DNA from: a bacterium
GTDB taxonomy: Bacteria; Bacillota; Bacilli; Lactobacillales; Streptococcaceae
Reading direction: 5' to 3'
DNA: 64,000 bases
NCBI GenBank assembly: GCA_905221035.1
Contig: CAJNBP010000005.1
Location: forward strand, 62,001 to 126,000
Part shown: positions 55,995-64,000 of the stretch, piece after piece
How the letters are laid out: every line of letters begins with the position of its first letter
How positions within the stretch are numbered: the stretch's first letter is position 1
Position numbers and translations under genes: made by a program
Notes under the pieces: model-generated
What the model saw: the letters and a program-made list of their open reading frames with translations, nothing else
The model's database searches: none
Told to the model about the DNA's origin: nothing

Positions 55995-56015
55995 AGTAAG
56001 CCTGATCTTCCTAGG

Positions 56016-57260
56016 TTAAAATTTTTTACCTGAAAAACTTCTTTTTTCTAGTGATAAAACCAACCCTATCATACTCACTACCAAAAACACCCACCAACAA
56101 AGCCTAATATCTTGTAAAGCTAAGAAGGAAAATACAGACATCCCCAAGGGTAATGTTAAGGAAAAAATCATACTCAAGAGATTATTACTTCTAGCTAATA
56201 CATCCGCACTCAAATTAGACAGTAACAGAGTATCTAATTTAGGCATTGATTTCGACATCAAATACATGACAAAGGCTAAGCAGGCAACACCTACTAGAGG
56301 AGAGAACTCTAAAATATTAGCAGTAGCAAGCAAGACAAACAGAATTGCATTGAGCGATAACAAGCTTGAAAAAGACCATTTCCCAAAATAATCATGGGGA
56401 GTTAGGCTACCAAGAATAGCTCCTCCCAAGCTAACACATTCAATTAAAAATAGGGCTTGAGCATAGCTGAGATGATAGATAGTATGGTCTAATAAATAAA
56501 AGTGATAAATACCTCCAACAGCTCCTCCCAAAGTATTCATTACCAAAATGACAAGGATCATTTTAAACAAAGATTTACTTTCTCTCTGTCTAAAGATAGC
56601 ATCCATGTTCGCATAGATTGCCTTAACTTGTTGAAGTAAACTAATCGACTCATCCTCTACACTTACAGACAAATGCGTCAATTCTCTTCTATTTTTGAAC
56701 AAAATGAGAGAAGATAGCAAAAAGAAACCAGCATTCACAATTGCAACAAAAGAAAAATTTTGATGACTGGTTGTGAGTAACCACACTCCTAAGGCTTGAC
56801 CTCCTAGATTTGATAAATAGGAAACAAACTGAGTAAAGGAATAAGCTTCATAGAGCCTATCTTCGGAAATATTATGCTGGATAATTGGCATACGAAGGCC
56901 TGCTGTATAATCTGATAAAACATCTGAACAGATATTAACCATACATATAAAAGCAAACGTCACGAAGTTCTGATCATGAATCACACTAGCAATCAAAAGA
57001 AATAGCAGACTTTGCACACAACCAACCCAGATAATTGTCTCTGCTTTATTCCGAGTATGATCCGCCTTCATCCCAACATAAAAAGTAAATAGGAAAGGTA
57101 AAATCGTAATCATATTCGCCATAAATACTGCTATATTTTTAAAGGGTAAACTCGCAGCATAAACGATAAATACCAGATTATAAATATAAGCTCCACTTGA
57201 GCTCAAAAATCTTGATAAGGTAAGTATTCTAAATAAATGATGTCTTAAGAATAGTTTCAT
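56016..57260 (-). CDS. Major facilitator superfamily transporter
   Basis: 414 residues from ATG 57260 (GGAGAAAGGCCTGTT); a GTG 72 nt upstream is in frame but has no suitable site. About twelve helices; a hydrophilic central loop (NRRELTHLSVSVEDESISLL) divides two halves, and the MFS-like motif GMKADHTRNKAE lies between helices 2 and 3. It resembles drug/macrolide-type exporters in general pattern, but the cargo is unknown. It lies behind rgg in the same direction. It is AT-richer than the met genes and probably acquired with rgg. Confidence 0.8.
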   Translation of the reverse strand: MKLFLRHHLFRILTLSRFLSSSGAYIYNLVFIVYAASLPFKNIAVFMANMITILPFLFTFYVGMKADHTRNKAETIIWVGCVQSLLFLLIASVIHDQNFVTFAFICMVNICSDVLSDYTAGLRMPIIQHNISEDRLYEAYSFTQFVSYLSNLGGQALGVWLLTTSHQNFSFVAIVNAGFFLLSSLILFKNRRELTHLSVSVEDESISLLQQVKAIYANMDAIFRQRESKSLFKMILVILVMNTLGGAVGGIYHFYLLDHTIYHLSYAQALFLIECVSLGGAILGSLTPHDYFGKWSFSSLLSLNAILFVLLATANILEFSPLVGVACLAFVMYLMSKSMPKLDTLLLSNLSADVLARSNNLLSMIFSLTLPLGMSVFSFLALQDIRLCWWVFLVVSMIGLVLSLEKRSFSGKKF

Positions 57261-57335
57261 AACAGGCCTTTCTCCATATTTCAAAGAATATTCTATTGAA
57301 ACCAGTCTAACAAAAAAAGCGGGACTCCCCACTTT

Positions 57336-57452
57336 TTTGTAATATATTTTTTCTGAAAATAGAAACTCTAGCGCCTAGAAACTGCTAATTATCAATCCAT
57401 CTACAAGCCTATTTATTTTTCGTCAATCGATGTAATGAGAATATATTACAAA
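57336..57452. repeat. 13-bp inverted repeat bracketing the rgg-MFS intergenic region
   Basis: TTTGTAATATATT at 57336-57348 and its inverse AATATATTACAAA at 57440-57452, the second overlapping the rgg stop codon. It may be an operator, a structural element or chance in AT-rich DNA. Confidence 0.4.
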
Positions 57453-58315
57453 TCTTTATTTGAAAGCTGGTTTGCAAAATAATTTTCATAGTATCTTGCA
57501 CCATCTACATATTCTAAATCTTGTAAGATTGTAATGCCTCTCTGGATTTTTTCAAGACCCTTATTTTCTATTTTAAAAATAGTATCATAATACCCTTTAG
57601 CAATCATATAAATAATTTTAAGATAGGCTTCAGACTCTGGCAATTCTCGTTTTTCAATCTGAAAGATAAAATAATCTGCTTTTAATTTATCCTTTTCCTC
57701 TATCGCTTTAAAGAGTCCATTAATCAAAATGGTATCAATACCGACTTTGTTACTAGGTAAAGAGCCTAATAGATCTGTCTTTTGTAACATCTCCCTAGAA
57801 TATTTAAAATAGAGGGGCAGAGGGAACAAAGTAGAAATCGTTGAAAATAATTCCAATTCATAATTTCCCCAGATATCAATAGTAAAAAAATAGTCATAGA
57901 GAAAAGTCAGTTCTTCATCCGTTGCCCTTATTTCTGAATCAAAAAACACGAGAAGGCTTTTGATACGAATCATTTGTAAGAGATAGCTTTTTTTAGCACT
58001 TAATCTGTACTTTTGAGTCGTCTCTTCATACAAGGAGTGGAGAGAATCAATCCCTTCTCTATCATATAGTTCCCAGAGATTTTCTTGAAAAGCCAAAACC
58101 TGTTTCTGAGAAAAACCACGTACCAAGTACATAAATTCATTCAAATCAGAGTGGATGCTATCTAAGGCAGTAATCAATTTCATAGAGGATAAATCTGCTT
58201 CTCCACGCTCAAATTTGCTCAGCATGGAATAAGTAAACTCTCCTCCCGTCGCCTCCTGTAGAGATACATTCCGACTCTTTCTCAATTCTTTAAAAACTTC
58301 TCCCAGATTTTGCAT
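57446..58315 (-). CDS. Rgg/GadR/MutR-family transcriptional regulator
   Basis: 289 residues from ATG 58315 (GTGGGGAGTCAAT); an earlier TTG would swallow this site. The N-terminal helix-turn-helix (LGEVFKELRKSRNVSLQEAT, FTYSMLSKFERGEADLS) is followed by a helical TPR-like domain, the Rgg layout. Many such proteins sense short hydrophobic peptides, but I found no convincing peptide gene beside this one. It likely controls the adjacent MFS gene. No terminator separates it from metI upstream, so read-through from the met promoter is possible. Confidence 0.86.
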   Translation of the reverse strand: MQNLGEVFKELRKSRNVSLQEATGGEFTYSMLSKFERGEADLSSMKLITALDSIHSDLNEFMYLVRGFSQKQVLAFQENLWELYDREGIDSLHSLYEETTQKYRLSAKKSYLLQMIRIKSLLVFFDSEIRATDEELTFLYDYFFTIDIWGNYELELFSTISTLFPLPLYFKYSREMLQKTDLLGSLPSNKVGIDTILINGLFKAIEEKDKLKADYFIFQIEKRELPESEAYLKIIYMIAKGYYDTIFKIENKGLEKIQRGITILQDLEYVDGARYYENYFANQLSNKDL

Positions 58316-58444
58316 ATTGACTCCCCACAATTCTTAACTCTCTAACTCATAAAAGTAACTACTGATAGCAGTCAGTACAGAGAATTTTAAGTCTTGACTG
58401 TACGACAAATCCTGTGAATGATGTACAGATTACCTAGTTCTTTT

Positions 58445-59137
58445 TTATTTATGACTCAATTTCTTGGTCAAGAAATCTCCCAAGAATTGGATTGCAAAGA
58501 TAATCAAGATGATGATAATGGTTGCCAAAATGGTCACATCGTGATTGTAGCGGTTAAATCCATAAGCGATGGCTACGTTACCGATACCACCAGCTCCAAC
58601 TGCACCGGCCATGGCTGTTTCCCCAACAAGGGAAATCAAGGTCACAGTCGTCACACGAATCAAATCTGGGAGACCTTCTGATAGGTAAACACCCACGATG
58701 TCCCAGAAAGTCGCTCCGCTCGCTTGAGCCGCCTCAATGACACCACCATCCAATTCAGCCAAGACCACCTGCACCTGACGGGCAAAGAAGGCAAAGACCG
58801 CAAAAGATAGGGGTACGATAGCCGCATTTGGTCCGATACTTGTTCCTACGATTAGATGAGAGAAGGGTGACAAGACTGCCAAGAGGATGATAAAAGGAAC
58901 CGCACGGAAAATAGAGGTAATCTTATCCAAAATCCAGAAAACGACTTTATTTTCCAAAACACCGCCTGGCGCGGTCAAGACAAGGAAGAGACCTGCTACC
59001 AACCCCAAGAAACCTCCGATGATAAAGGAAAGAACTGTCATATAAAGAGTTAGGTAGATGGCTGTTCCCCAGCCTGCTTGACCAGCCCAGCCCATTTTAT
59101 AGACATTTGGTAAATAGGTTTGAATCAATGATTCCAT
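58445..59137 (-). CDS. metI: Methionine ABC transporter permease
   Basis: 230 residues with five hydrophobic helices and the MetI loop GGVIEAAQASGATFWDIV (EAA-type docking motif). Starts MESLIQTYLPNVYKMGWAGQ. It is 1 bp behind metN. Its 3' end is duplicated downstream beyond the rgg-MFS cassette. With MetN and MetQ it imports methionine. Confidence 0.94.
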   Translation of the reverse strand: MESLIQTYLPNVYKMGWAGQAGWGTAIYLTLYMTVLSFIIGGFLGLVAGLFLVLTAPGGVLENKVVFWILDKITSIFRAVPFIILLAVLSPFSHLIVGTSIGPNAAIVPLSFAVFAFFARQVQVVLAELDGGVIEAAQASGATFWDIVGVYLSEGLPDLIRVTTVTLISLVGETAMAGAVGAGGIGNVAIAYGFNRYNHDVTILATIIIILIIFAIQFLGDFLTKKLSHK

Positions 59138-59138
59138 C

Positions 59139-60200
59139 TTACTGTCCTCCCTTCAATACTTTTAGCTGTACGCCTGCTTGACGAATAGCCTCTTGGGCAC
59201 CTGCTAGCGCTGCTTTTTCACCTGACAAGACTACAACCAATTCTCCAACAGGAGTGCCATCGAGAATTTCGATATTTCCATAGAGAATATTAGCTGTTAC
59301 TTGGTAATGCTTGTACAATTCATTCAAAAGTGGCTCGTCTGTTGAAGCCCCTGCATACTTGAGTTGCACTAAAAGGCTGTTTTCAGATAGATGTTCCACG
59401 ATTTCTTGCTTCTCAATCTTGACCATGGCTTCGTCAATACCTGTGGCTGTTGAGATAAAGTCCTGGGTCAAAGGTTGTTTAGGGTCTGAGAAAATTTCAA
59501 GGACACTGCCCTCTTCAATCAAATGCCCATCCTGCATAACTGCCACACGGTTGGCAATGTCTTTGACAATCTGCATTTCATGCGTAATCAAGACAACCGT
59601 CAATCCTAATTTTTGGTTCAAATCTTGCAACAAGGCCAAAATCTGCTTGGTTGTCTTAGGGTCAAGGGCAGAAGTTGACTCGTCTGAAATCAAGATTTTT
59701 GGATCATTGGCCAAGGCACGCGCAATGGCTACACGCTGTTTTTGCCCTCCTGATAACTGTGAAGGGTAGTTTTCAGCACGGTCTGCCAAACCAACCAAGT
59801 CCAACAACTTAGCTACTTTAGCCTTCTTTTCTTCCTTGCTAAGCCCAGAGTGTTTGAGGGCAAAGGCTACATTCTCCTCTGCTGTCTTTTGGCTCATCAG
59901 GTTGAAATGCTGGAAAATCATTCCGATATCCTGACGTTTACGACGCAACTGCTCTGCTGTCAAGGTCACCTTGCCATCAAAAATCACATCATCGTCAATG
60001 GTAATTTTCCCTGCAGATGGTTTTTGCAAGAGGTTAATCACCCGTACAAGGGTTGATTTCCCTGCTCCAGAATATCCAACAATTCCGTAGATATCCCCTT
60101 CTTGGATGTGAATAGTCACATCCTTGACCGCTGTGATGGTTCTCTTCTTTTGGTGAAAAGTCACATCGATCTGATCTAACTTAATAATATCTCTACTCAT
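59139..60200 (-). CDS. metN: Methionine ABC transporter ATP-binding protein
   Basis: 353 residues. Walker [10 protein letters not shown] near 38, [15 protein letters not shown] near 143, Walker B ILISDEST near 165, and a C-terminal NIL ligand-binding domain from ~270 that in MetN lets intracellular methionine inhibit transport. It overlaps the peptidase gene upstream by 8 bp. Confidence 0.95.
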   Translation of the reverse strand: MSRDIIKLDQIDVTFHQKKRTITAVKDVTIHIQEGDIYGIVGYSGAGKSTLVRVINLLQKPSAGKITIDDDVIFDGKVTLTAEQLRRKRQDIGMIFQHFNLMSQKTAEENVAFALKHSGLSKEEKKAKVAKLLDLVGLADRAENYPSQLSGGQKQRVAIARALANDPKILISDESTSALDPKTTKQILALLQDLNQKLGLTVVLITHEMQIVKDIANRVAVMQDGHLIEEGSVLEIFSDPKQPLTQDFISTATGIDEAMVKIEKQEIVEHLSENSLLVQLKYAGASTDEPLLNELYKHYQVTANILYGNIEILDGTPVGELVVVLSGEKAALAGAQEAIRQAGVQLKVLKGGQ

Positions 60201-61566
60201 AGCTTCTAATCAGCTCCTCTACTAATTCAATATGGGTGTAATAATCGGCGATTCGCACATTTTCATCTCCACCGTGGTCTCGGCTATTGGCATTTCCTAG
60301 ACCAAAGGCCACCATTGGCACCTCTAGGGCATCAAAGACCGTATGCATAGGGCCTGTTCCCGCTGTGGTCGGCAAGACTGAGACGCCCTGTGGATAGAAT
60401 TTCTTGGCCAACTCAATCACATTGAGAATGGCTGGCGCGCTCATATCGCTTCGATAGCTCATCTCTCCCAAGGTATAGTATAATTCTACCTTATCAAAGC
60501 CATTTTTGTCTAGCTGTTTCCGAATTTTTTCCAGAACATCATGCGGTTCTAGGCCAGGAACCAAACGAACTTCTAACTTGGCACTGGCTTCTGCAGGCAA
60601 AATCGTTTTAACTCCTTGCCCTTGGTAGCCTGACTGAATCCCTTCGATATTAAGGGCTGGCTCGAAAAAGAAACGTTTTAGAAAGGCTGCGCGGTCCTCT
60701 TGTAAGAGAGGCAATTCCAAACCATAAATCTGGCTAATTTCCCCTGGATTTCGTTGGGCGTAAGTGTCCACCAAGGCCAATTCTCGTTCATTTGGTTCTT
60801 GAACTTCTTCGTACAAACCTTCAACCAAGATACGGCCATCTGCAGCGCGAAGAGACTGTAAGGCTTGAAGGAGATACCAAGGAGCTGATTCCACAACCCC
60901 ACCATAACTAGAGTGGATATCCACATCAGCACTTTTCACCTTGGCATCAAAGGTCACAATCCCCTTGTTTCCACCAGAAATTTCTAACTGCTCCAAGGCA
61001 TTCTTGGTCCCTTGTTCCCAGACCAACAAATCCGCCCCACGGAGTTTGTCTGCATGTTTTTCCAGATACTTATCTAGGTCTGTCGAAGCCGATTCCTCCG
61101 CTCCTTCCATGATAAAGCTGATATTGACAGGCAGATCATCATGGTGTTGCATGTATTTTCTCAAAGCACTCAAACGAGCTGTGATATGACCCTTGTCGTC
61201 GTCAACCCCACGCCCATACATAAAACCATTGCGGACTGAAAGCGTAAAGGGATCCTCTGTCCAGACCTGATCCCCATCCGCTGGAACAGTGTCATAGTGG
61301 TTATAGAAAATCAAGGTCTTGGCATCTGGACGTGAACTCTTGAAATGCGCCATGACAAAGGGCGCCGTATAAGTCTCATCAATCTCCACTTCAGCCCCAA
61401 CACGCTTGAAAATCTCGCCCAAATAATTTGCGACTTCCTTAAGTCCGACCTGCTGGGCAAAGACCGATTTCTTAGAAATCAAGGTACGCAAAACCTCAAA
61501 ATAATGCTGGGCTACATGATCCTTTTCAAATTTTTCAATCTGTTCTTGTTCGCTAGGAAAAACCAT
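60193..61566 (-). CDS. M20-family peptidase in the methionine uptake operon
   Basis: 457 residues with M20 metal-ligand motifs [23 protein letters not shown] and MEGAEESAS, plus a lid domain. No signal peptide, so it probably acts on imported dipeptides or N-acyl amino acids in the cytosol. Its place between metQ and metN, overlapping metN, suggests release of methionine from a transported precursor; this is inference. ATG 61566 follows AAAGGTAGAGAGAAT. Confidence 0.88.
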   Translation of the reverse strand: MVFPSEQEQIEKFEKDHVAQHYFEVLRTLISKKSVFAQQVGLKEVANYLGEIFKRVGAEVEIDETYTAPFVMAHFKSSRPDAKTLIFYNHYDTVPADGDQVWTEDPFTLSVRNGFMYGRGVDDDKGHITARLSALRKYMQHHDDLPVNISFIMEGAEESASTDLDKYLEKHADKLRGADLLVWEQGTKNALEQLEISGGNKGIVTFDAKVKSADVDIHSSYGGVVESAPWYLLQALQSLRAADGRILVEGLYEEVQEPNERELALVDTYAQRNPGEISQIYGLELPLLQEDRAAFLKRFFFEPALNIEGIQSGYQGQGVKTILPAEASAKLEVRLVPGLEPHDVLEKIRKQLDKNGFDKVELYYTLGEMSYRSDMSAPAILNVIELAKKFYPQGVSVLPTTAGTGPMHTVFDALEVPMVAFGLGNANSRDHGGDENVRIADYYTHIELVEELIRSYE

Positions 61567-61662
61567 ATTCTCTCTACCTTTCTATGAACTACTCTTCCTG
61601 ACAATCTATGCTCTATACAAAAGCAAGAGGTGGAATTCTCTCTCCCACCTCCCTGTTTCTTA

Positions 61663-62517
61663 TTACCAAACTGGTTGATCCAAACCGTCTGATGTTTCTT
61701 CGATAACTTTTTTCACTTCATCTGTATGGTAAGCTGCGATCACTTTCTTGATAGCATCAGCCTTAGGTGATGTTTCCCAATCTTTTTTCGCAACGATGAT
61801 GTTGTACCATTGTTTTGAGTTTTCATCAGCTTGTTCTTTGAAAAGTGCTTTCTTGTAGTCCAATTTTGCTTCTGTAACGAAGGTATTGTTTACAACGGCA
61901 GCGTCAACTGATGACAATGAACGAGCTGTTTGGCTAGCGTCCAATTCAGTGATTTTCAAGTTCTTTGGATTTTCTTTGATGTTAGCAACAGTTGCAAGAG
62001 CAGTTCCTGAAACGTCCAATTTAATCAAGCCAGCTGATTGAAGCAAGTAAAGCGCACGGCTTTCGTTTGTAGCATCGTTCGGTACAGCGATTTCTCCGTT
62101 TGCTGGGATGTCTTCTACTTTAGTGTACTTGTTGTCACTTCCATTCAAACCTGAGTAAAGGCGGATTGGAGAGATGTAAGTATCTGCAATCGCTACAAGG
62201 TCTTTCCCGTTTTCTTTGTTCCAGTTGTTCAAGAAGTTGTAGTGTTGGAAAGCGTTCAAGTCTACTTCGCCATCAGCAGTTGCCTTGTTTGGTTGTGAGT
62301 AGTCTGTGAACTCTGTAAATTCCAAAGTGATACCGTCTTTTTTAACCAATTCTTGGATTTTGTCCCAACGTTTTTCTTCAGAACCGCTACGGTTGACAGT
62401 TGCGATTTTGATAGTTGTTGCATTGTCTGCTTTCTTTTCTGAGTTTCCGCAAGCTGCAAGAGCCAAACCTGCGACTGTAGCAAGAGCTGCTACACCAAGC
62501 CATTTTTTAATTTTCAT
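61663..62517 (-). CDS. metQ: Methionine-binding lipoprotein
   Basis: 284 residues of the NlpA/MetQ family: lipobox LALAACG with lipidated C23, then KIATVNRSGSEEKRWDKIQE and FQHYNFLNNWN, the conserved ligand pocket segment. It captures methionine outside the membrane. First gene of the metQ-peptidase-metNI operon, behind a promoter with a MET-box. Confidence 0.94.
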   Translation of the reverse strand: MKIKKWLGVAALATVAGLALAACGNSEKKADNATTIKIATVNRSGSEEKRWDKIQELVKKDGITLEFTEFTDYSQPNKATADGEVDLNAFQHYNFLNNWNKENGKDLVAIADTYISPIRLYSGLNGSDNKYTKVEDIPANGEIAVPNDATNESRALYLLQSAGLIKLDVSGTALATVANIKENPKNLKITELDASQTARSLSSVDAAVVNNTFVTEAKLDYKKALFKEQADENSKQWYNIIVAKKDWETSPKADAIKKVIAAYHTDEVKKVIEETSDGLDQPVW

Positions 62518-62548
62518 GATTCTTTCTCCTTAAAAATAATACCGTACT

Positions 62549-62577
62549 AGTATCTCACAATTTGTTTGATTTCACAA
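62549..62577 (-). promoter_or_regulatory. Promoter of the metQ operon
   Basis: TTGTGA, 17 bp, GATACT with TG in extended position, about 30 bp ahead of metQ. Confidence 0.65.
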
Positions 62578-62599
62578 ATTGTTATTAGATAGTCAGATA

Positions 62600-62616
62600 T
62601 ATAGTTTAAAACTATA
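62600..62616 (-). promoter_or_regulatory. MET-box (MtaR/MetR operator) upstream of metQ
   Basis: TATAGTTTAAAACTATA, matching the streptococcal MET-box TATAGTTTsAAACTATA at all but the central degenerate base, 22 bp upstream of the -35, where a LysR-type activator would bind. Confidence 0.85.
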
Positions 62617-62630
62617 TCCTTAAAAACTGA

Positions 62631-62664
62631 GAAATCATCCACCTTATTCAGAATGGATGATTTC
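62631..62664 (-). terminator. Terminator of the amino-acid-binding lipoprotein gene
   Basis: GAAATCATCCA/TGGATGATTTC, a perfect 11-bp stem followed by TCAGTTTTT on the minus strand, immediately upstream of the MET-box. Confidence 0.82.
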
Positions 62665-62670
62665 ACAAAA

Positions 62671-63534
<864 letters not shown>

Positions 63535-63605
63535 TTAACAGAAAAAGAGCATTTACGCCATTATATGATATCTATCTCTGTGATAGGTTTTCTTTATGGC
63601 TGATT

Positions 63606-63720
63606 TATACTCAATGAAAATCAAAGAGCAAACTAGAAAGCTAGCCGCAGGTTGCTCAAAACATTGTTTTGAGGTTGCAGATAGAAGCTGACGTGGTTTG
63701 AAGAGACTTTCGAAGAGTAT
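63606..63720. repeat. BOX element next to azlD
   Basis: From TATACTCAATGAAAATCAAA to GACTTTCGAAGAGTAT, 115 bp, with AAAACATTGTTTTGAGGTTG inside. Its last base is the third position of the azlD stop codon as read on the minus strand. Confidence 0.88.
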
Positions 63721-64000
63721 TAAAAGACCAAGCGCAAGACGGCAATCAAGACCACTCCAAAGAGAACTGTTCCGACTAGATTGCGGTAGCGAAAGGCTAC
63801 CCAAGCTGTTGGAAAGACTGCTAAAAAGTCCAGCCATTTGATTTGAGGCAAGCTGCCAACCTTGCCTGTCACTACGCTTGAAAGAATCAAGGCAAAGATA
63901 ATGGAGACGGGCAAAAACTTCAAAAAACGCTCAACAATCGCAGGCAGGCCCTTATACTTGACCAAGATGAAGGGAATCATACGGGGAATCCAGGTCACAA
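63720..64000 (-). CDS. azlD: AzlD-family branched-chain amino acid transport protein, C-terminal part
   Basis: About 93 residues with three hydrophobic helices (TWIPRMIPFILVKYKGLPAI, FLPVSIIFALILSSVV, NLVGTVLFGVVLIAVLRLVF), the pattern of AzlD, which with AzlC exports branched-chain amino acids. The frame is open to the window edge; an ATG at 63998 is present, but AzlD proteins are usually ~105 residues, so the true start is probably outside. Its stop abuts a BOX element. Confidence 0.8.
   Translation of the reverse strand, partial: VTWIPRMIPFILVKYKGLPAIVERFLKFLPVSIIFALILSSVVTGKVGSLPQIKWLDFLAVFPTAWVAFRYRNLVGTVLFGVVLIAVLRLVF

Noticed and set aside
57261-58440. Search for a short hydrophobic peptide (SHP) gene beside rgg
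   Set aside because: The only candidates were a 15-codon plus-strand ORF at the rgg 3' end without a ribosome binding site and a 6-codon ORF overlapping the MFS start; neither looks like a secreted pheromone.
63553-63837. Open frame across the BOX element and azlD
   Set aside because: It is out of frame with azlD and consists largely of translated BOX sequence.

Overview
The window is a chromosomal segment of a low-GC Firmicute of the Streptococcus mitis/pneumoniae group. Support for this is the near-pneumococcal sequence of the S10-spc-alpha ribosomal proteins, a choline-binding surface protein, five BOX repeats, a competence (ComX) promoter in front of a ccs4-like gene, and a gene order that follows the pneumococcal fbp-ribosomal-nrdDG-cls-folC-mgtA-uvrA-mutL-TCS07-met order. 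Species within the group cannot be fixed by eye.

Layout. 1-3294 (+): end of an iron ABC importer operon (binding protein, ATPase, fused permease). 3397-7434 (-): phosphoglycerate-mutase-like phosphatase, a choline-binding protein inserted behind a DUF711 gene, and its ACT-domain partner. 7528-22436 (-): the long ribosomal operon from rpsJ to rplQ, including secY, adk, infA and rpoA, with its promoter, an L17 downstream element and terminator. Several intergenic gaps inside it are unusually long and rich in hairpins. 22525-26017 (-): anaerobic ribonucleotide reductase operon (nrdD, a 46-residue protein, a GNAT, nrdG) behind a promoter overlapped by a pair of NrdR-box-like sites. 26137-27855 (-): late-competence pair (47-residue ccs4-like protein and a polytopic membrane protein) with a perfect com-box. 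27930-33984 (-): cardiolipin synthase, lipoproteins, folC, the ireB-ruvX-DUF1292 operon and spx. 34120-41068 (-): mgtA with an elaborate leader, an M24 peptidase and uvrA. 41200-44005 (+): corA, a DUF1129 protein and an S66 peptidase. 44067-47311 (-): mutL-ruvA-tag. 47517-50041 (+): a LytTR/DUF3021 pair and a divergent Nramp homologue. 50220-54922 (-): NrdI-like flavodoxin, a membrane protein and the YesMN-type two-component system with a YesL protein. 55057-55626 (+): an ECF-type membrane component. 55656-62517 (-): methionine importer (metQ-M20 peptidase-metN-metI), followed by an rgg-MFS cassette bracketed by a second, decayed copy of the metI 3' end. 62671-64000 (-): another amino-acid binding protein and the end of azlD.

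The observations most worth following are: (a) the mgtA leader, which stacks an M-box Mg2+ riboswitch with a terminator, a 23-codon leader peptide with a strong ribosome binding site, and two mutually exclusive hairpins ending at the mgtA ribosome binding site; (b) an array of five repeats at about 49-nt period, with hairpins whose stems differ, directly behind the DUF1292 stop codon; (c) the rgg-MFS cassette between direct repeats of the metI 3' end, one of them split by a BOX element; (d) an Nramp-family protein lacking the canonical metal-binding motif; and (e) structured gaps within the ribosomal operon. All identifications rest on reading the sequence and recalled family knowledge; no searches were run.
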